Shown: positions 24,429-33,818, numbered from the stretch's first letter. The stretch: DNA of 64,000 nucleotides from Kosakonia pseudosacchari (GCF_900184035.1 NZ_FXWP01000019.1:62001-126000); one strand, 5' to 3'. Numbers and translations are program-made. The notes: generated from the sequence alone by a model not told the origin.

Positions 24429-24448
24429 TTTCCACTTCGAAGTGGAAA
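24429..24448. promoter_or_regulatory. Perfect 20-bp palindrome upstream of the ten-gene operon
   Basis: TTTCCACTTCGAAGTGGAAA is a perfect inverted repeat centred 78 bases before the GTG of the first gene. No other gene start is as near (the LysR gene on the other side ends at 24611). It is the obvious candidate operator for the PRD/EIIB/EIIA regulator. I could not assign clear -10 and -35 hexamers around it. Confidence 0.65.
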
Positions 24449-24610
24449 CGAGGAAGGCTTTAGTGATCTGCGCCTCAAAATGAGGCCGTTCAGGGATTTT
24501 TCACTGTATAGCGGTCACAATTTTGACCTAAAGAGGCGGAAAAACGGCTGCCCCAAAGCACAAAAAAACGGCGGGCGGGAGGGGAAAAGTGTGAGGTGAA
24601 TAAGGTTTAC

Positions 24611-25504
24611 TTATTCCTGCCCGCTGTTCAGCGCCCGCAACAGATAATCCGTGAATGACGACACCAGCGGCAATAACGGCCTGCCGGGTAAATGTAATAA
24701 GTGCATCGGGCGCGGCGGCGGCAAATAGCCCGGCAGCACGGAACACAGGCGGCCTGCATCGATATCCCGCTGCAACATGATGTCGGCGTGCTGCACAATC
24801 CCCAGCCCGGCCAGCGCCGCCTGGCGAATCGCTTCGCCGGAATCCACCATCAGCCGCGGCGTAATCGGCACCTCGTGCTTACCGTCCGGCCCGTCCAGTT
24901 GCCAGCTGTGATCGGATCGCCACTGGCTAAAACTGATGCAGTGGTGCTGTTTCAACTCTTCTGGGGTTTCGGGCGTGCCGTGGCGAGCCAGATAGTCTGG
25001 CGATGCGGCGAGGATCATCTGGTACGGCGCCAGCGGAATGGCAATCATCCCCTCGTCGTTGATAGCGCCGACGCGAACAGCGAGCTGGAAACGCTCCTCA
25101 ATCAGCGAGACTTTGCGATCGCTAAGCACCATTTCCGCATCCACGCCGGGATATTGTTGTAAAAAACGCGACAAGATAGGGGTTAAAACATGGTTGCCCC
25201 AGGCCACCGGCGCGCTGATGCGCAGCAGGCCCGAGACATTTTCATAAAGATGATTGGCTAACCCGTCCGCTTCGCGAACGGTGGCGAGGATTTGCAGGCC
25301 ATACTGGTAAAAACGCTGACCGGCTTCGGTTAGCCCCTGGCGGCGCGTGGTGCGGTGTAGCAGCTTGCAACCGGTGCGACGCTCCAGTTCACGCACATGT
25401 TTACCGACCATCGCCGGGGTGATGCCTAACGAGTCGGCGGCGGCGGTAAAACTGCCGAACTTGATGGTGCTGACAAACGACTCAACGCATTTGAGATAAT
25501 CCAT
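24611..25504 (-). CDS. LysR-family regulator
   Basis: A 297-aa LTTR. The winged HTH is at about 1-60 (FGSFTAAADSLGITPAMVGKHV, ELERRTGCKLLHRTTR) and the effector domain runs from about 90 to 290. Upstream in-frame codons extend 56 residues, but the MDYLKC start at 25504 with GGTGGAA matches the family. It is divergent from a quinone-oxidoreductase gene with 112 bases between the starts, a classic LTTR arrangement, so that gene is the expected target. The Ser/Thr that usually contacts the co-inducer is within SQWRSDHSWQ. Ligand unknown. Confidence 0.9.
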   Translation of the reverse strand: MDYLKCVESFVSTIKFGSFTAAADSLGITPAMVGKHVRELERRTGCKLLHRTTRRQGLTEAGQRFYQYGLQILATVREADGLANHLYENVSGLLRISAPVAWGNHVLTPILSRFLQQYPGVDAEMVLSDRKVSLIEERFQLAVRVGAINDEGMIAIPLAPYQMILAASPDYLARHGTPETPEELKQHHCISFSQWRSDHSWQLDGPDGKHEVPITPRLMVDSGEAIRQAALAGLGIVQHADIMLQRDIDAGRLCSVLPGYLPPPRPMHLLHLPGRPLLPLVSSFTDYLLRALNSGQE

Positions 25505-25616
25505 TTTCCACCCGCATTCTAAACCCACAGTATCAAATGAAGATAACAACGCCCCATTTATCTGCAACAGAACGCGGGAAATAATAGCGCCATTATCGTT
25601 TGTTGGATGTTGAATT

Positions 25617-26576
25617 ATGCAATCGCTGGTGTTCAATGAGTTTGGCGCATCGGATGTGCTCTTCATGCGCAATCACCCGACGCCGCAGCCCGGCGCAGGT
25701 GAGTTGCTGGTTGAGGTGTCTGCCGCCGGGCTGAATTTTGCAGATATTTATCGCCGCCAGGGACGTTACCCACTGGCAGGAAGCGCCCCCTGGGTTGCCG
25801 GGTATGAAGGTGCCGGCCAGGTGATTGCTGTGGGGAGCGGGGTAAGCGGCTGGCAGCCGGGCGATCGCGTGGGCTTTGCCGATGTGCCGCTGGCGCACGC
25901 CAGCCATATTGTGGTGCCGCAGGAACATGCTATTCGCCTGCCTGACTGGCTTTCTGAAGCGCAGGCGGCGTCGATTCTGTTGCAAGGCTTAACCGCAGAT
26001 TATCTGTTGCATGACGTGTTGCCGGTGGTACCCGGCATGCGTGTCGCCGTGCTGGCCGCCGCTGGCGGCGTGGGCAACCTGCTGACGCAAATGCTGGTAC
26101 ACCGGGGGGTGCAGGTGTTCGCCGTGGCCTCAAACCAGACCAAGCAGCACCTCTGTCTGCGTAACGGCGCGGATGCCGCCGCCGATTACGACTCATGGCC
26201 TGAGCAGGTTCACGCCTGGCATACAGCGGGTTGTGACATCGTGTTTGATTCGGTTGGCAGCACGCTATTACAAAGCCTGGAGAGCCTGAAAGAGGGCGGG
26301 CGCGTGGTGCTGTTCGGTATGTCCGGCGGCACGATCCCCACGCCGGATCCGGCGCAGTTTTTGCTGCGTTCCACCGGCGTTATCGGTGCCGATTTGTGGA
26401 CTTACCTGACCTCGCAGCAAGAGCGGCAGCGCCGCGCAGATCGCCTGTTCGCGCTGTTAAAAGAGGGACATATTAAATTGCCGGAGGTGACATCTTTTCC
26501 ACTCTACCGGGGGAAAGAGGCGCATGACTTGCTGGAAAACAGAAGGTTTAGCGGGAAAGTGATTTTGATCCCCTGA
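25617..26576 (+). CDS. Zinc-less MDR family quinone oxidoreductase
   Basis: A 319-aa medium-chain reductase of the NADPH:quinone oxidoreductase (Qor/zeta-crystallin) class. A GroES-like domain (1-120) is followed by a Rossmann domain with the AAAGGVGN loop at about 143-150, and the family motif LNFADIYRRQG is near 38-48. Catalytic zinc ligands are absent, as expected. It probably uses NADPH to reduce quinones or enals. The start ATG at 25617 has a weak ribosome site. Divergent from the LysR gene. Confidence 0.88.
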   Translation: MQSLVFNEFGASDVLFMRNHPTPQPGAGELLVEVSAAGLNFADIYRRQGRYPLAGSAPWVAGYEGAGQVIAVGSGVSGWQPGDRVGFADVPLAHASHIVVPQEHAIRLPDWLSEAQAASILLQGLTADYLLHDVLPVVPGMRVAVLAAAGGVGNLLTQMLVHRGVQVFAVASNQTKQHLCLRNGADAAADYDSWPEQVHAWHTAGCDIVFDSVGSTLLQSLESLKEGGRVVLFGMSGGTIPTPDPAQFLLRSTGVIGADLWTYLTSQQERQRRADRLFALLKEGHIKLPEVTSFPLYRGKEAHDLLENRRFSGKVILIP

Positions 26577-26746
26577 CCTTGCTCGTTTTTTAAAATGAAA
26601 CAGCACCAGGGAAGCCCATAATAAAAAAGCATTCACCAACTAACAGGTGAAATGCCAGGTAAGTAAGCGTTGTTATTTAAGATATGTGGAATTGTTCCGT
26701 TCATTAATAGAACGGTTTTCTGAATAGACGTCCGTATCGTGAACGG

Positions 26747-27050
26747 GATAAGGGGGACACCGCGTCCCCCTTATCAATCCCCGCGGCCCCGCGAGAAATT
26801 GGTGCTACGCACTACGCTCGCCTCCCGAGTGTCTGTCTTCGGTCGGCTCGACTCGAGATTACTCGTCCCATCCCTGGGACTCGCCCCTTCGGGGCCAGCG
26901 CAAGCGCTGTTCAAAATGGCTCCTGGCAATTTTGTCGTGTCTCGTTTCGCCTCTGGTCGCCATCCCTGGCGCCCAGACCTTGCCATTCACTCTTCAGTTC
27001 GCCAATTTCAGCGGGGACTCAACCCCTTCGCTTCAACATTAAAACCTTAA
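26747..27050. other. Hairpin-rich intergenic element of unknown nature
   Basis: The 544-base gap between 26577 and 27120 holds a GC-rich block unlike its neighbours. It starts with a 12-bp perfect hairpin (GATAAGGGGGAC, loop ACCGC, GTCCCCCTTATC; 26747-26775). Then come CGCGG/CCGCG (26782-26793), GTCCCA/TGGGAC (26865-26880), GCCCC/GGGGC (26883-26895) and AGCGC/GCGCT (26897-26908). Both strands are open for 70-100 codons, but the translations resemble no protein and lack ribosome sites. From memory similar blocks recur in Klebsiella/Enterobacter-type genomes, which would make it a repeat; this needs a search. Confidence 0.5.
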
Positions 27051-27065
27051 ACAGCAGATGCATCG

Positions 27066-27105
27066 CTATAAAAAAATGGCCGCAACGTTGCGGTTGCGGC
27101 CATTT
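27066..27105 (-). terminator. cybC terminator
   Basis: A 13-bp stem, AAATGGCCGCAAC and GTTGCGGCCATTT (27074-27105) with loop GTTGCG, followed on the minus strand by a run of T residues. It lies 16 bases after the cybC stop. Confidence 0.88.
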
Positions 27106-27120
27106 CAAATCTATTGCTGA

Positions 27121-27507
27121 TTAACGGTATTTCTTGTGATAGGTGTTGCGGGTATCAATGAACCCTTTGGCGGCGTCCTGCGCCTCTTTCACTTTGCCTT
27201 CGTTAGCCAGTTTCAGCGCGCCGTCAATCTGCCCGACCAGCACATCAAAGCCGTGACGATAATCTTTCATCTCCGCGCTATCTGCCGCTTTACCTTCCAG
27301 TTTCGGCGGCGTCGCTTTTTGTGCATCCAGCGCAGCGGTACGCATTTTGGTTAATGCATCTTTCATCTCGCCAGCGTCGCTGGTTTTCTGCACCACTTTC
27401 AGATTGTCATTCAGGGTGCCCATATCATCTTCAAGATCGGCGGCGAACACCGACGATCCAACAAATAACGATGACACAGCAAGGATCGCTAACAGGTTTT
27501 TACGCAT
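27121..27507 (-). CDS. cybC: Soluble cytochrome b562
   Basis: A 128-aa periplasmic four-helix haem protein. The signal peptide is residues 1-22 (ending VFA, mature ADLEDDM). The axial haem ligands are intact: Met29 (mature Met7) and His124 (mature His102) in RNTYHKKYR. It is an electron carrier of uncertain physiological partner. The ATG at 27507 follows GGAAGTGAGC. It lies downstream of pmbA as in E. coli B and other enterobacteria, with its own strong terminator. E. coli K-12 carries an N-terminally truncated cybC; this copy is complete. Confidence 0.96.
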   Translation of the reverse strand: MRKNLLAILAVSSLFVGSSVFAADLEDDMGTLNDNLKVVQKTSDAGEMKDALTKMRTAALDAQKATPPKLEGKAADSAEMKDYRHGFDVLVGQIDGALKLANEGKVKEAQDAAKGFIDTRNTYHKKYR

Positions 27508-27562
27508 TGCTCACTTCCTTTTTATTATTCACGCTAAAGGCGCAACGCCGTGCGCCACGGAG

Positions 27563-28915
27563 TTATTGTCCGGCGATTTTCATCTCCGGGAGTAACACTG
27601 AACCACACTGAATATTGCTGCGGTGTTCGATATCGTCACCAACGGTAACGATATTACGCCACATCTCTTTCAAATTTCCTGCAATGGTAATTTCGCTCAC
27701 CGGGTACTGGATTTCACCATTTTCTACCCAAAAACCGGACGCACCGCGCGAATAATCACCGGTAATACCGCTCACGCCCTGCCCCATCAGCTCAGTGACC
27801 ACAAGGCCGGTGCCCATCTCTTTGAGCATTTGCTCAAAGCTCAAACCGCGCCCGGCAATGCGCCAGTTATGGATACCGCCCGCATGTCCGGTGCTTTTCA
27901 GCCCCAATTTGCGCGCGGAATAATTGGTCAGCAGCCACTGCATCAGCACGCCATCTTTCACGATATCGCGGCGTTCGGTGCGCACGCCTTCGCTGTCGAA
28001 CGGTGAAGAGGCCAGCCCTTTAAGCAGGTGCGGATGTTCTTCGATAGTCAGCCATTCCGGCAGGATCTGCTTGCCGAGATAGTCCAGCAGGAAGGTCGAT
28101 TTGCGGTAGACAGAGCCGCCGGCAATCGCCCCCACCAGGTGGCCAAACAGGCCGGTCGCTACTTCGTGACCGAAAATGACTGGCGCTTTCATGGTCGGCA
28201 GCTTGCGCGGCGACAGGCGGGACAAGGTGCGACGCGCGCACTCTTCGCCCACCCACTCCGGCGTTTGCAGTTCGTTGATATCACGGCTGATGGTGTACGC
28301 GTAATCGCGCTCCATGTCGCCATTCTCTTCGGCGATCACGCAGCTTGAGAGCGAGTGGCGCGTGGAGCAGTAGCTTTGCAGCATGCCGTGGCTGTTGCCG
28401 AAGACTTTAATGCCGTAGTGGCTGTTAAAGCTGCCGCCTTCGGTATTATTAATGCGTTTATCCGCTTTCAGCGCCGCCTGCTCGGCGCGCGCGGCCCATT
28501 CGATGGCTTCATCCGGCGTCACTTCCGCCGGGTGGAACAGGTCAAGATCGGGTGCCTCAAACGCCAGCAGCTCTTTATCTGCCACGCCCGCGTAAGGATC
28601 CGGCGAAGTGTAACGCGCGATATCGAGCGCCGCCTGCACGGTGCGGGCAATCGCGTCCGGGCTGAGATCGGTTGACGAGGCGCTGCCTTTACGGTTCTGG
28701 TGATAAACGGTGATCCCAAGCGCACCATCGCTGTTAAATTCGACATTCTCCACTTCGCCGTAGCGCGTGCTCACGCCGATCCCGGTGGTTTTGCTAACAG
28801 CCACTTCCGCACCGTCCGCTTTTCCGGCGGCTAATTCCAGCGCTGTGGAAACCGCCTCTTCCAGCGTTTTGCGTTGTTGTGCAACTTGTGTGATTACTTT
28901 CATTGCCAATGCCAT
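27563..28915 (-). CDS. pmbA: Metalloprotease subunit PmbA (TldE)
   Basis: A 450-aa protein matching E. coli PmbA throughout, including [12 protein letters not shown] and [11 protein letters not shown]. PmbA pairs with TldD to form a cytosolic metalloprotease that matures microcin B17 and degrades CcdA; TldD holds the catalytic zinc and PmbA is the partner. The start MALAMKV at 28915 follows homology; 23 more in-frame codons lie upstream. The ribosome site is weak (TCTCCCTTAATT). It is divergent from darP. Confidence 0.96.
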   Translation of the reverse strand: MALAMKVITQVAQQRKTLEEAVSTALELAAGKADGAEVAVSKTTGIGVSTRYGEVENVEFNSDGALGITVYHQNRKGSASSTDLSPDAIARTVQAALDIARYTSPDPYAGVADKELLAFEAPDLDLFHPAEVTPDEAIEWAARAEQAALKADKRINNTEGGSFNSHYGIKVFGNSHGMLQSYCSTRHSLSSCVIAEENGDMERDYAYTISRDINELQTPEWVGEECARRTLSRLSPRKLPTMKAPVIFGHEVATGLFGHLVGAIAGGSVYRKSTFLLDYLGKQILPEWLTIEEHPHLLKGLASSPFDSEGVRTERRDIVKDGVLMQWLLTNYSARKLGLKSTGHAGGIHNWRIAGRGLSFEQMLKEMGTGLVVTELMGQGVSGITGDYSRGASGFWVENGEIQYPVSEITIAGNLKEMWRNIVTVGDDIEHRSNIQCGSVLLPEMKIAGQ

Positions 28916-29010
28916 AATTAAGGGAGAGATTCTTTGAAGTCTAACAGAGAACCGTTTTTCAGTGCGCGCCTTAACTGGTAACATTAGCCTCTTTTTTTAA
29001 GGAGCCTGAG

Positions 29011-29565
29011 ATGACAAAGCAGCCCGACGACTGGCTCGACGACGTGCCCGGTGATGATATTGAAGACGAAGATGATGAGATCATCTGGGTCAGTAAGAGT
29101 GAAATTAAGCGCGATGCTGAAGAGTTAAAGCAGCTCGGCGCCGAAATGGTGGATCTTGGCAAAAACGCGCTGGATAAGCTCCCGCTCGACCAGGATCTGC
29201 GCGACGCCATTGAGCTGGCGCAGCGCATTAAGAAAGAGGGTCGCCGCCGTCAGTTGCAGTTGATCGGTAAAATGCTGCGTCAGCGCGATGTCGATCCGAT
29301 TCGCCAGGCGCTGGATAAGCTGAAAAACCGCCACAACCAGCAAGTGGCCTTTTTCCACAAGCTGGAGCAGATCCGCGATCGCCTAATTGAAGAGGGTGAT
29401 GATGCAGTGCCGGAGGTGCTGAACCTGTGGCCAGACGCTGACCGCCAGCAGTTACGCTCGCTTATCCGCAACGCGAAGAAAGAGAAAGAAGGCAACAAAC
29501 CGCCGAAATCCGCGCGTTTAATCTTCCAGTATTTGCGTGAACTGGCTGAAACCAGCGAGCAATAA
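29011..29565 (+). CDS. darP: DarP (YjgA), dual-action ribosomal maturation protein
   Basis: A 184-aa highly charged cytosolic protein almost identical to E. coli DarP/YjgA (183 aa). The acidic N-terminus (DDIEDEDDE) and helical bundle are conserved. DarP binds late 50S precursors and aids peptidyl-transferase centre maturation. The ATG at 29011 follows AAGGAG. It is a single gene ending in a hairpin terminator. Confidence 0.95.
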   Translation: MTKQPDDWLDDVPGDDIEDEDDEIIWVSKSEIKRDAEELKQLGAEMVDLGKNALDKLPLDQDLRDAIELAQRIKKEGRRRQLQLIGKMLRQRDVDPIRQALDKLKNRHNQQVAFFHKLEQIRDRLIEEGDDAVPEVLNLWPDADRQQLRSLIRNAKKEKEGNKPPKSARLIFQYLRELAETSEQ

Positions 29566-29579
29566 CCTTTCTGCATAAT

Positions 29580-29604
29580 CCCTCTCCTGCGGGAGAGGGC
29601 TTTT
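29580..29604 (+). terminator. darP terminator
   Basis: CCCTCTCC, loop TGCG, GGAGAGGG, then CTTTT, 15 bases after the darP stop. The 260 bases that follow before the next gene are AT-rich; I see no clear promoter or regulator site there. Confidence 0.75.
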
Positions 29605-29864
29605 CCCGCTTCCCTTTTCCTGTTTCATTTATTTCCTTCTGAACACAATCAAATTTAGCTGAATCGTTAAAGCTAAAAACATCCAACTTCACATATTTAC
29701 GGTGCATATCGCTTTCATTTCATAGATAAATGCGATCAATACCCGCTATTGACGTTCTCATTACCGCTCATTTTCACCAAATGAAACGGATCACATTTTC
29801 TCCACCGCGCAAAACGTAGATTTCAGCCGTGGTGCAAATAATCGATTCAGCCAAAAAGGACGAA

Positions 29865-31076
29865 ATGATGAAAAAAACAGTAATGCTTTCCGTGCTTGCC
29901 CTGCTTGTTTCTGGTCAGGTAGCGGCAAAAACCTGGGTGCTGACAAGTGCTGAAGGCGGCGTTGAGCAGGGAAACTGGCGGATCAGCAGCGATCAGCTGA
30001 ACATCAAAGATCAGCAGTTCAGCATTGAGCAGGTGGTGCTGCACGGTGGGAAACAAGAGGGCAGCAAAGTCATCAAAATCAGCAGCAAAAATGGCCTGAC
30101 TATCGCGCTGAGCCCAACTCGCGGAATGAACCTGCTCTATGCCGATGGTTTTGGCGTGCATATGGGCTGGAGTTCACCGGTAAAAGAGGTCGTTAACCCG
30201 GCATTCATCAATCTGGAAAGCCGCAATGGCTTAGGCTGGCTGGAAGGTTTCAACGAGATGGTAGTGCGCTGCGGCTATGAATGGACCGGCCATCCGGTCA
30301 CGGCGGACGGGCAGATTTACACCCTGCACGGCAAAGTGGGTAACACGCCCGCGTCACAGGTTTCCGTCGATGTTAGCGAAACCGCACCCTATGAAATTCG
30401 CATTCGCGGATTAGTTAAAGAGAGCACCTTCAAAAAAGCGGATCTGCAAACGGAAATGGAGCTGCGCTACATTCCGGGCAGCAACAGTTTCAGCCTGCAT
30501 GACGTGCTGACCAACCACGCGGATTACCCGCATGATTACCAAATTATCTACCACAGCAACTTCAGCAAACCGATCCTTGAACAGGGCGCGCGCTTTATTA
30601 CGCCGTATGAAACGGTCAGCCCGTTCAATGATTACGCCAAAAAAGGGCTGAAAGAGTGGCAAACCTACGCCGGGCCAACCAAAGGCTTCGACGAAATGGT
30701 GTTCAATATCAAGCCGCTGGCTGACGCCAGTAAACAGACCGTCGCGGCATTGCTGAACAAGGCAGGAGATAAAGGCGTGTCGATTAGCTACAACACCGAA
30801 CAGTTGCCGGTACTGACACTGTGGAAAAATACCGACACGGAAAAACAGGGCTACGTCACCGGTATCGAACCGGGCACCAGCTACGCCTATCCGGTGACGA
30901 TTGAACGCGAACAAAAACGCGTGAAGCAGTTGCAACCGGGCCAGAGCACCCGCTTCGATTTAACCTATACGCTGCTGCACAACAGCAGCCAGGTGGCTGA
31001 AGTAGAGAAACGCGTGCAGGCGATTCAGGGCAGCAAAACTCCGCAGTCGATTGCAACGCCGATGGCGAAAGAGTAA
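29865..31076 (+). CDS. Secreted DUF4432 (aldose 1-epimerase-like) protein
   Basis: A 403-aa protein with an N-terminal signal peptide (MMKKTVMLSVLALLVSGQVAA, cut near residue 21). The rest is a galactose-mutarotase-like beta-sandwich of the DUF4432 family, with SPTRGMNLL, GYEWTGHP, YHSNFSKP and EPGTSYAYP among the recognisable blocks. The histidines in CGYEWTGH and IIYHSN could serve as the epimerase pair. Cytosolic relatives are usual; export of this one is notable. Tandem ATG codons at 29865 and 29868 follow AAGGA. It stands alone between darP and mpl, where E. coli K-12 has no such gene. Substrate unknown. Confidence 0.82.
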   Translation: MMKKTVMLSVLALLVSGQVAAKTWVLTSAEGGVEQGNWRISSDQLNIKDQQFSIEQVVLHGGKQEGSKVIKISSKNGLTIALSPTRGMNLLYADGFGVHMGWSSPVKEVVNPAFINLESRNGLGWLEGFNEMVVRCGYEWTGHPVTADGQIYTLHGKVGNTPASQVSVDVSETAPYEIRIRGLVKESTFKKADLQTEMELRYIPGSNSFSLHDVLTNHADYPHDYQIIYHSNFSKPILEQGARFITPYETVSPFNDYAKKGLKEWQTYAGPTKGFDEMVFNIKPLADASKQTVAALLNKAGDKGVSISYNTEQLPVLTLWKNTDTEKQGYVTGIEPGTSYAYPVTIEREQKRVKQLQPGQSTRFDLTYTLLHNSSQVAEVEKRVQAIQGSKTPQSIATPMAKE

Positions 31077-31087
31077 CGCGCAGGCAC

Positions 31088-31122
31088 AAAAAAACCGCGC
31101 CGGTTTGCAGGCGCGGTTTTTT
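31088..31122. terminator. Bidirectional terminator
   Basis: AAAAAACCGCGCC and GGCGCGGTTTTTT with an 8-base loop, between the convergent DUF4432 and mpl genes; A-run and T-run allow use by both. Confidence 0.9.
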
Positions 31123-31138
31123 ATTTTGCTACGTACAA

Positions 31139-32521
31139 TCAGGCGTTTTCAGCAGCAAGCTGCGCTTTTTTCGCCAGTCCGTCGAGCAGTTTCTGATGGA
31201 TACCACCAAAACCGCCGTTGCTCATCACCAGAATGTGATCGCCCGGCTGCGCGCTTTTGACAATCATATCCGCCAGCGTATCCACATCCGCACTCCAGTA
31301 TGCAGGCTGTACGCAGGCATCAGCCACTTCTGCCACCTGCCACGGAATATGCGGCGGCTGCAGCAAGTACACTTCGTCAGCACGTCCCAGCGACGGAGCC
31401 AGATCGTCTTTGCAGATACCCATTTTCATGGTGTTCGAGCGAGGCTCAAGCACGGCGATAATTTTCGCGGTGCCGCCCACTTTCCCGCGCAGCGCCGCGA
31501 GGGTTGCCAGAATTGCCGTCGGGTGATGGGCAAAATCGTCATACACTGTCACGCCGTTGGCTTCACCACGCAGTTCCAGACGACGGCGCGCGTTGATAAA
31601 CGAGTCCAGCGCCTTCGCCGCATCTGCCGGGGCGACGCCAACATGACGCGCCGCGGCAATCGCCATCAGGCCATTGTGCATGTTGTGTTCGCCCACTAAG
31701 CCCCAGTTAACCTGGCCGACGCATTCGTTATCCAGCCACACTTCCCAACTGGAGGCGTCAGTGTTCAGTTTTTTCGCCTGCCAGTGACCCTGCTCGCCCA
31801 CCAGCTCCTGCTCGCTCCAGCAGCCCATCGCCATCGTCTGTTTCAGGTTGATGTCGTTTTCCGGCCAGATAATTTTCCCCTGCCCCGGCACGATGCGCAC
31901 CAGGTGGTGGAACTGTTTCTGAATCGCTTTCAGGTCGTCGAAAATATCCGCATGGTCAAACTCAAGGTTATTGAGTACCAGCGTGCGTGGGCAGTAATGA
32001 ACGAATTTGGAACGTTTGTCGAAGAAGGCGCAGTCATATTCATCGGCTTCAATCACGAAGAACGGGCTCTCGCCCAGGCGCGCCGAAACATCAAAATTGC
32101 CCGGTACGCCGCCAATCACAAACCCCGGTTTGTAACCGCAGGCTTCCAGAATCCAGGTCGCCATGCCAGCGGTAGTCGTTTTACCGTGCGTACCGGCAAT
32201 GGCGACAACCCAGCGGTCGCGCAGCACAAAGTCATGCAGCCATTGCGGGCCAGACATAAACGGAATGTTCTTTTCCAGCACGGCTTCCACACAGGGATTA
32301 CCGCGCTTCATCACATTGCCGATGATGACCAAATCTGGCGCCGGATCGAGCTGGCTTGCGTCGTAGCCTTCAATCAGTTCAATCCCTTGATTCTCAAGCA
32401 GCGTGCTCATCGGCGGATAGACACTGTCGTCCGAGCCCGTTACCTGGTGTCCCAGCGAGCGCGCCAGCATTGCCAGCCCGCCCATGAAAGTGCCACAAAT
32501 CCCCAAAATATGAATGCGCAT
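31139..32521 (-). CDS. mpl: Murein peptide ligase Mpl
   Basis: A 460-aa cytosolic Mur-type ligase that joins the recycled tripeptide L-Ala-gamma-D-Glu-meso-DAP to UDP-MurNAc, using ATP. The N-terminal Rossmann motif GICGTFMGG is at 7-15, the ATP P-loop AGTHGKTTT is near 110, and the C-terminal domain has the DDFAHHP motif. Length and sequence match E. coli Mpl (457 aa). The start ATG at 32521 follows AAAGGAT. It is divergent from fbp, as in E. coli, with 280 bases between the starts in which I see no convincing operator. Confidence 0.97.
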   Translation of the reverse strand: MRIHILGICGTFMGGLAMLARSLGHQVTGSDDSVYPPMSTLLENQGIELIEGYDASQLDPAPDLVIIGNVMKRGNPCVEAVLEKNIPFMSGPQWLHDFVLRDRWVVAIAGTHGKTTTAGMATWILEACGYKPGFVIGGVPGNFDVSARLGESPFFVIEADEYDCAFFDKRSKFVHYCPRTLVLNNLEFDHADIFDDLKAIQKQFHHLVRIVPGQGKIIWPENDINLKQTMAMGCWSEQELVGEQGHWQAKKLNTDASSWEVWLDNECVGQVNWGLVGEHNMHNGLMAIAAARHVGVAPADAAKALDSFINARRRLELRGEANGVTVYDDFAHHPTAILATLAALRGKVGGTAKIIAVLEPRSNTMKMGICKDDLAPSLGRADEVYLLQPPHIPWQVAEVADACVQPAYWSADVDTLADMIVKSAQPGDHILVMSNGGFGGIHQKLLDGLAKKAQLAAENA

Positions 32522-32801
32522 ACGTCATTATCCTTTCTTAAACTGGCGCACATTTTACTCATATGTTTCACCGCAGAGAAATGCATTTCAGGATAATCCG
32601 TATGTTGCTGGCGCGATTCACCTGTGCGCGGACTTTTGAATGTTTGTTAGTATTGTTGCATGACCTTCGCGTTTTCGTTTGCGAAAGCTCTGGCTGTTAC
32701 GGTGCCAGCTGTTTACTATCCGGAACTTGCTGTGAGCAGCAACCTGAAAACCACAGGCTACAATCGCTTTACTCCATCATGAAAAATGCAGGGAAAGTGT
32801 T

Positions 32802-33800
32802 ATGAAAACGTTAGGTGAATTTATTGTCGAAAAGCAGCATGAGTTCTCGCATGCAACGGGTGAACTGACTGCTTTGCTGTCGGCGATAAAACTGGGCGCC
32901 AAGATCATTCATCGTGATATCAACAAGGCCGGTCTGGTCGATATCCTGGGTGCAAGCGGTGCTGAAAACGTACAGGGCGAGGTGCAGCAAAAACTCGATC
33001 TGTTCGCGAACGAAAAACTGAAAGCCGCACTCCGCGCCCGCGATATCGTGGCTGGGATCGCCTCTGAAGAAGAAGATGAGATCGTCGTTTTCGAAGGCTG
33101 CGAACACGCGAAATATGTGGTGCTGATGGATCCTCTGGATGGTTCATCCAACATCGACGTTAACGTCTCCGTCGGGACAATTTTCTCCATCTATCGCCGT
33201 GTCACGCCAGTCGGCACGCCGGTCACCATGGAAGACTTCCTGCAACCGGGCAACAAGCAAGTCGCCGCGGGTTATGTGGTTTACGGTTCGTCCACCATGC
33301 TGGTTTACACCACCGGCTGCGGCGTACACGCCTTCACGTACGATCCGTCACTTGGCGTATTCTGCCTGTGCCAGGAGCGTATGCGCTTCCCGGAGCGTGG
33401 CAACACGTACTCCATCAACGAAGGCAACTACATCAAATTCCCGCAGGGCGTGAAGAAATACCTCAAATTCTGCCAGGAAGAAGATAAATCGACCAACCGC
33501 CCATACACCACGCGCTATATCGGCTCGCTGGTGGCGGATTTCCACCGTAACCTGCTGAAAGGCGGGATCTACCTCTACCCAAGCACCGCCAGCCACCCGG
33601 AAGGGAAGCTGCGCCTGCTGTACGAATGCAACCCGATGGCGTTCCTCGCAGAACAAGCGGGCGGCAAAGCCAGCGACGGTAAAAACCGTATTCTGGATAT
33701 CCAGCCGGAAAGCCTGCATCAGCGCCGTCCATTCTTTGTCGGCAACGAACACATGGTGGATGACGTAGAACGTTATATGCGTGAGTTCCCGGACGCCTAA
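32802..33800 (+). CDS. fbp: Class I fructose-1,6-bisphosphatase
   Basis: A 332-aa cytosolic enzyme, the same length as E. coli Fbp, hydrolysing fructose 1,6-bisphosphate to fructose 6-phosphate in gluconeogenesis. The metal-binding motif DPLDGSSN is near 110-117, and the substrate-binding KGGIYLYP and GKLRLLYE motifs follow. The ATG at 32802 has GGGAAAG upstream. An 80-codon open frame that overlaps the start in another frame is not a gene. A strong terminator follows. Confidence 0.98.
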   Translation: MKTLGEFIVEKQHEFSHATGELTALLSAIKLGAKIIHRDINKAGLVDILGASGAENVQGEVQQKLDLFANEKLKAALRARDIVAGIASEEEDEIVVFEGCEHAKYVVLMDPLDGSSNIDVNVSVGTIFSIYRRVTPVGTPVTMEDFLQPGNKQVAAGYVVYGSSTMLVYTTGCGVHAFTYDPSLGVFCLCQERMRFPERGNTYSINEGNYIKFPQGVKKYLKFCQEEDKSTNRPYTTRYIGSLVADFHRNLLKGGIYLYPSTASHPEGKLRLLYECNPMAFLAEQAGGKASDGKNRILDIQPESLHQRRPFFVGNEHMVDDVERYMREFPDA

Positions 33801-33818
33801 TCGGCCGGGTAGAACGAG

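Noticed and set aside
24361-24430. Possible sigma-54 promoter (GG-N10-GC) upstream of the ten-gene operon
   Set aside because: Only the invariant GG and GC fit; the TGGCAC and TTGCA context is absent, and the operon regulator has no sigma-54 activator AAA+ domain.
26739-27050. 103-codon open frame across the hairpin-rich element, and a 70-codon frame on the other strand
   Set aside because: No ribosome site, low-complexity translation, and the stems explain the sequence better than coding does. Kept as an unexplained element instead.
32563-32805. 80-codon open frame ahead of fbp
   Set aside because: It overlaps the fbp start, has no ribosome site or known relatives that I recognise, and occupies the mpl/fbp promoter region.
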